From assembly GCA_934045075.1 (NCBI GenBank), contig OW203731.1, forward strand, positions 10,765,198 to 10,829,197: a DNA stretch of 64,000 nucleotides. Direction: 5' to 3'. The stretch is from Yponomeuta sedellus (Eukaryota > Arthropoda > Insecta > Lepidoptera > Yponomeutidae). A program made the position numbers and the translations under genes. Below the pieces are notes generated by a model that saw only the letters and a program-made list of their open reading frames with translations, was not told the DNA's origin and searched no databases. Each line of letters begins with the position of its first letter. Positions within the stretch are counted from its first letter, which is position 1. Below are positions 61,248-64,000 of the stretch, in pieces.

Positions 61248-61400
61248 TTCAAAATTCAAAATTCAAATAATTTTATTTCAACGTAAAGAATTTACATTCT
61301 GTTTGCTGAATGTCAATGTACAATGTAAAATGTAAGCCGCCGCCTTCGGGCCGTATTGTAGTGGAGAAAAAGGCAGCGGAAAAAAAACTCCACTCTGACC
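61248..61400 (-). repeat. LINE 3' end remnant
   Basis: On the minus strand it runs from 'gtggagttttttttccgctg' to a 'tttgaattttgaattttg' microsatellite tail and an A-run, a common lepidopteran LINE 3' end. Confidence 0.5.
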
Positions 61401-61758
61401 ATCTTTTCTCAAATCTTCTTAAAACCAAATACATCAGTTGCCATTATGTAAACCTAATAAGATTTCATGATTGCCATAAACAACCATAAATGCCAAAGCA
61501 TTAGTCAAATTAATGTCTCACAATAATAGGGGTGTTAAATACCTGCTATATAGCTGGGAGGTTATCGCGAACTGCTGCCTTGAGCACTTTTTCTCCTCCA
61601 CCCTCGTTCATATTGTCACACTTTTAACTATCACTTATTTCACACCCTACCCTCGATACACCACATGCCTTTCCCTCCAGTTGGACCTAACTATCTATCC
61701 TAAGTATAACATGCCCTATTCTATCCTAATCCTAATTTCCCCATAACCTAAACTATGC
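61401..61758 (-). other. gypsy element 3' region, LTR not delimited
   Basis: Downstream of pol on the minus strand. A purine-rich run (gagggtggaggagaaaaag, 61583-61605 on the plus strand as its complement) could be the polypurine tract before a 3' LTR beginning near 61585. Without the 5' LTR, which is outside the window, this cannot be confirmed. Confidence 0.35.
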
Positions 61759-64000
61759 CTAATCATGCCGCAAGGTGCCATTGCCTAATGTCACCTCTGC
61801 GTCTGCTGGTATGCCCAGCTGGTCTCGCACTTCATCTGTGACTCCCGGCTGTTGCTCTGAATCACGTCTTCGTAGTTGATTGATGTGTCGACACACCAGT
61901 GGTCCATTTTCCATTTTCACCAGGAACCTCACTGGCCCTCTGACTCTGACTATTTTGCCTTTGATCCACTTCTCCCCTCTTGCGTAGTTTCTTAGCCACA
62001 CTTTATCGTGTGCTCTAAATAGTCGAAGTGGTGTTTCTTTGTTGCTTTCTATCTGTCTTTCTGCTGTTGGCTTTGAAGATAATGGGTGAATTATGTCAAA
62101 TCTGGTTCGAAATCTCCTTTTGTTGAGTAATTCCGCTGGTGATTTGCCTGTGACTGTGCTTGGTGCGGTCCTCAAAGCAAATAACAGTCGTGGCAATTTG
62201 ATCTCCATGCCCTGGTCTGGCAGCACTCGCAGTTTATTCTTAACGGTCTGCACCATTCGCTCCGCCTGTCCGTTTGATGACGGGCTGTAGGGTGGAGATA
62301 GTATGTGTTTTATTCCATTCGATCTCAGGAATGTAGCAAACTCCTCTGAAGTAAAAGCTGTGCCATTGTCTGACACCAAAATCTCTGGTAGGCCCTGCTC
62401 TGCAAATATATTCCTCAGTGCTTTAATCGCACACTGACTTGATGTCGATCCGACTATCTTCACATCAGGCCACTTCGAATGTGGGTCGACCACAATAAAA
62501 AATATTTTTCCTTGGTAGGGCCCAGCGAAATCTACATGAATCCGTTGCCATGGGTTCGTAGGCGTCACCCATGAATGCGCTGTTCTGGCTGGCATGTTCC
62601 TGGTCTGTTGACAGCTCTCACAGCTGCTTATTAGCATTTCTATTTCATTGTCCAAACCCGGCCACCAAAAATAACTTCTTGCAATGGACTTCGAAACCAC
62701 AATACCATCATGTGTCTCGTGTAACGCTTGCAACATGTAATCCCGCATGGGTGGTGGTATCACCACTCTACTTCCCCATATGATACAATCATTGCTCAAC
62801 GACAGCTCGTTTCTTTTTAACCAGAATGCTTTAAATTGTCCGTCCTCCATTCTGTCTGGCCAACCGTGTTGGATCCAATACTTCACCTTCGCCATCACCA
62901 CATCTCTGCTTGTCTCTTGAGCTATGTCTGTCGCCGTATACTCTACTGCACTTGGTGTATCAGCCAATAAAAGTATATCATTGCCCTCCTCCTCGTGACT
63001 GTCCTCAGGGCCTTCCAGCGGCCAACGACTGAGGGCGTCTGCGTTTACAATGCTGACTCCACTTTTGTGTTTCAAATCATAGCTGTACGAGTTAAGTTTC
63101 AATGCCCACCTAATCATCCTAGGTGACAACACCTTTGGTATGGCTTTGTTTGGGCTGAATATACCCAATAAGGGTTTGTGATCTGTGTATATCACTATGT
63201 GTCTCCCATACACATATTGGTTGAACTTCTCTAAACCGAACATTATAGCTGCCGCTTCCTTATCGATTTGTCCATAGTTGCGCTCGTGTTTGTTCAACGT
63301 TCGTGAACCCATTGCTATTGGCCGCTCCGTGCCATCGTCCATCACGTGCGCCAAAACTGCTCCCACTCCGTACTCTGAAGCATCGCATGTTAATGTCATT
63401 TTTCTGTCGTTGTCAAAGTGTGTGAGTGTCTGGTCACTGGATAACGCCCTCTTGGCTTCTTCGAAAACCTTCTGCTCTTTCTTATCCCAGTGCCAGACCG
63501 CATCCTGGTCTAACAACCTGTGCAGTGGCTCCAATAGTGTTGCTTTGTTTTTTATAAACCTCTCATAAAAATTCAGGAGGCCTAGGAACGCCTGCAGTTC
63601 CTTGACATTTTGTGGTGATTTTGCTTCCTTAATCATGTTCACTTTCTTTTCACAAGGATGAATGCCTTCCTTATCCACCACAAATCCTAAAAACTCCACT
63701 TGGTTCGTTGCAATCTCACATTTCTTTTTGTTTAGTGTCAGCCCCACATTATTGAGCCTCTTCAACACCTCTTCCAACCTTTCCCTGTGCTCTTTTTCGT
63801 CTTTTCCTGCCAGTAATATATCATCAATCAGCGCTGTAACTCCTTTCATTCCTGCCAGCGTAGTAGCCATTAAACGCTGGAATATCCCCGGGCATGCCTT
63901 CAAACCATAAGGTAATCTCCTCACTTTGTACAGTCCCTTTGGTGTGTTCAATGTTAAAATCTTTGCCGTCTCCTCTGCGACCTTGACCTGTGTGAACGCT
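61759..64000 (-). CDS. Ty3/gypsy retrotransposon pol, 5'-partial
   Basis: The frame is open from the window edge (the codons before the first Met-like position are in frame) to a TAG at 61759-61761, about 746 residues. Order: reverse transcriptase palm and thumb (LNTPKGLYKVRRLPYG; catalytic box LIDDILLA), RNase H (LTCDASEYGVGAVLAH, then a DKEAAAIMFGLEKF helix), integrase zinc finger (LHETHDG ... CESCQQTRN), integrase core with DDE residues in HVDFAGPYQGKIFF, LVSDNGTAFTSEEF and SSNGQAERMVQ, and a C-terminal DNA-binding tail. No stop or frameshift was seen, so this part may be intact. Protease, gag and the first catalytic Asp of the RT lie outside the window. It resembles the K02A2.6-like gypsy group. 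Confidence 0.92.
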   Translation of the reverse strand, partial: AFTQVKVAEETAKILTLNTPKGLYKVRRLPYGLKACPGIFQRLMATTLAGMKGVTALIDDILLAGKDEKEHRERLEEVLKRLNNVGLTLNKKKCEIATNQVEFLGFVVDKEGIHPCEKKVNMIKEAKSPQNVKELQAFLGLLNFYERFIKNKATLLEPLHRLLDQDAVWHWDKKEQKVFEEAKRALSSDQTLTHFDNDRKMTLTCDASEYGVGAVLAHVMDDGTERPIAMGSRTLNKHERNYGQIDKEAAAIMFGLEKFNQYVYGRHIVIYTDHKPLLGIFSPNKAIPKVLSPRMIRWALKLNSYSYDLKHKSGVSIVNADALSRWPLEGPEDSHEEEGNDILLLADTPSAVEYTATDIAQETSRDVVMAKVKYWIQHGWPDRMEDGQFKAFWLKRNELSLSNDCIIWGSRVVIPPPMRDYMLQALHETHDGIVVSKSIARSYFWWPGLDNEIEMLISSCESCQQTRNMPARTAHSWVTPTNPWQRIHVDFAGPYQGKIFFIVVDPHSKWPDVKIVGSTSSQCAIKALRNIFAEQGLPEILVSDNGTAFTSEEFATFLRSNGIKHILSPPYSPSSNGQAERMVQTVKNKLRVLPDQGMEIKLPRLLFALRTAPSTVTGKSPAELLNKRRFRTRFDIIHPLSSKPTAERQIESNKETPLRLFRAHDKVWLRNYARGEKWIKGKIVRVRGPVRFLVKMENGPLVCRHINQLRRRDSEQQPGVTDEVRDQLGIPADAEVTLGNGTLRHD

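Overview
The window looks like lepidopteran (moth or butterfly) nuclear DNA. It is AT-rich, host genes are split by long introns, and several repeats are of types I know from Lepidoptera: tRNA-derived SINEs, the GGTTCCGTA-type repeat and RTE-like LINE tails of the 'aggcctatgtccagcagtgga' kind. No species can be named from the sequence alone.

Four host protein genes can be assembled with consistent splice phases. (1) A RidA/UK114-family deaminase, + strand, 3 exons (3164-6707). (2) An unrecognised acidic protein with an N-terminal Met-Gly-Cys acylation signature, + strand, 4 exons (9130-22925), preceded by a GC-rich promoter-like stretch. (3) A REXO5-type DEDDh RNA exonuclease, - strand, 2 exons (25300-23016), tail to tail with gene 2 with 90 bp between the stop codons. 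(4) An acyl-protein thioesterase (LYPLA/APT1 family), - strand, 5 exons (55576-36551), with a 14 kb last intron full of mobile elements.

The rest is mostly mobile DNA, much of it nested. There is a full-length, two-ORF, RNase H-bearing LINE (25590-30741) with a 13-bp target duplication and poly-A tail. There is a decayed CR1/jockey-like LINE (about 15.7-20.1 kb), several LINE 3' fragments, and a Ty3/gypsy pol reading off the right edge (61759-64000). Five hAT-like non-autonomous elements each have 8-bp target duplications, and several foldback MITEs and two large palindromes (32.4-33.2 kb and 38.5-40.0 kb) are present. A decayed PIF/Harbinger and THAP region lies at 55.9-60.6 kb.

Two SINE-like families stand out. 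One is a roughly 367-bp element whose head resembles the 3' half of 5S rRNA (SINE3-like); five copies have 11-13-bp target duplications. The other is a roughly 309-bp unit carrying a near-complete tRNA cloverleaf with A and B boxes. It occurs here as dimers, as copies with an inverted end, and as a five-unit tandem array (51180-52671), and single insertions containing more than one unit are flanked by one target duplication. That pattern is the best candidate for something not well described. All calls were made by eye, without database searches.
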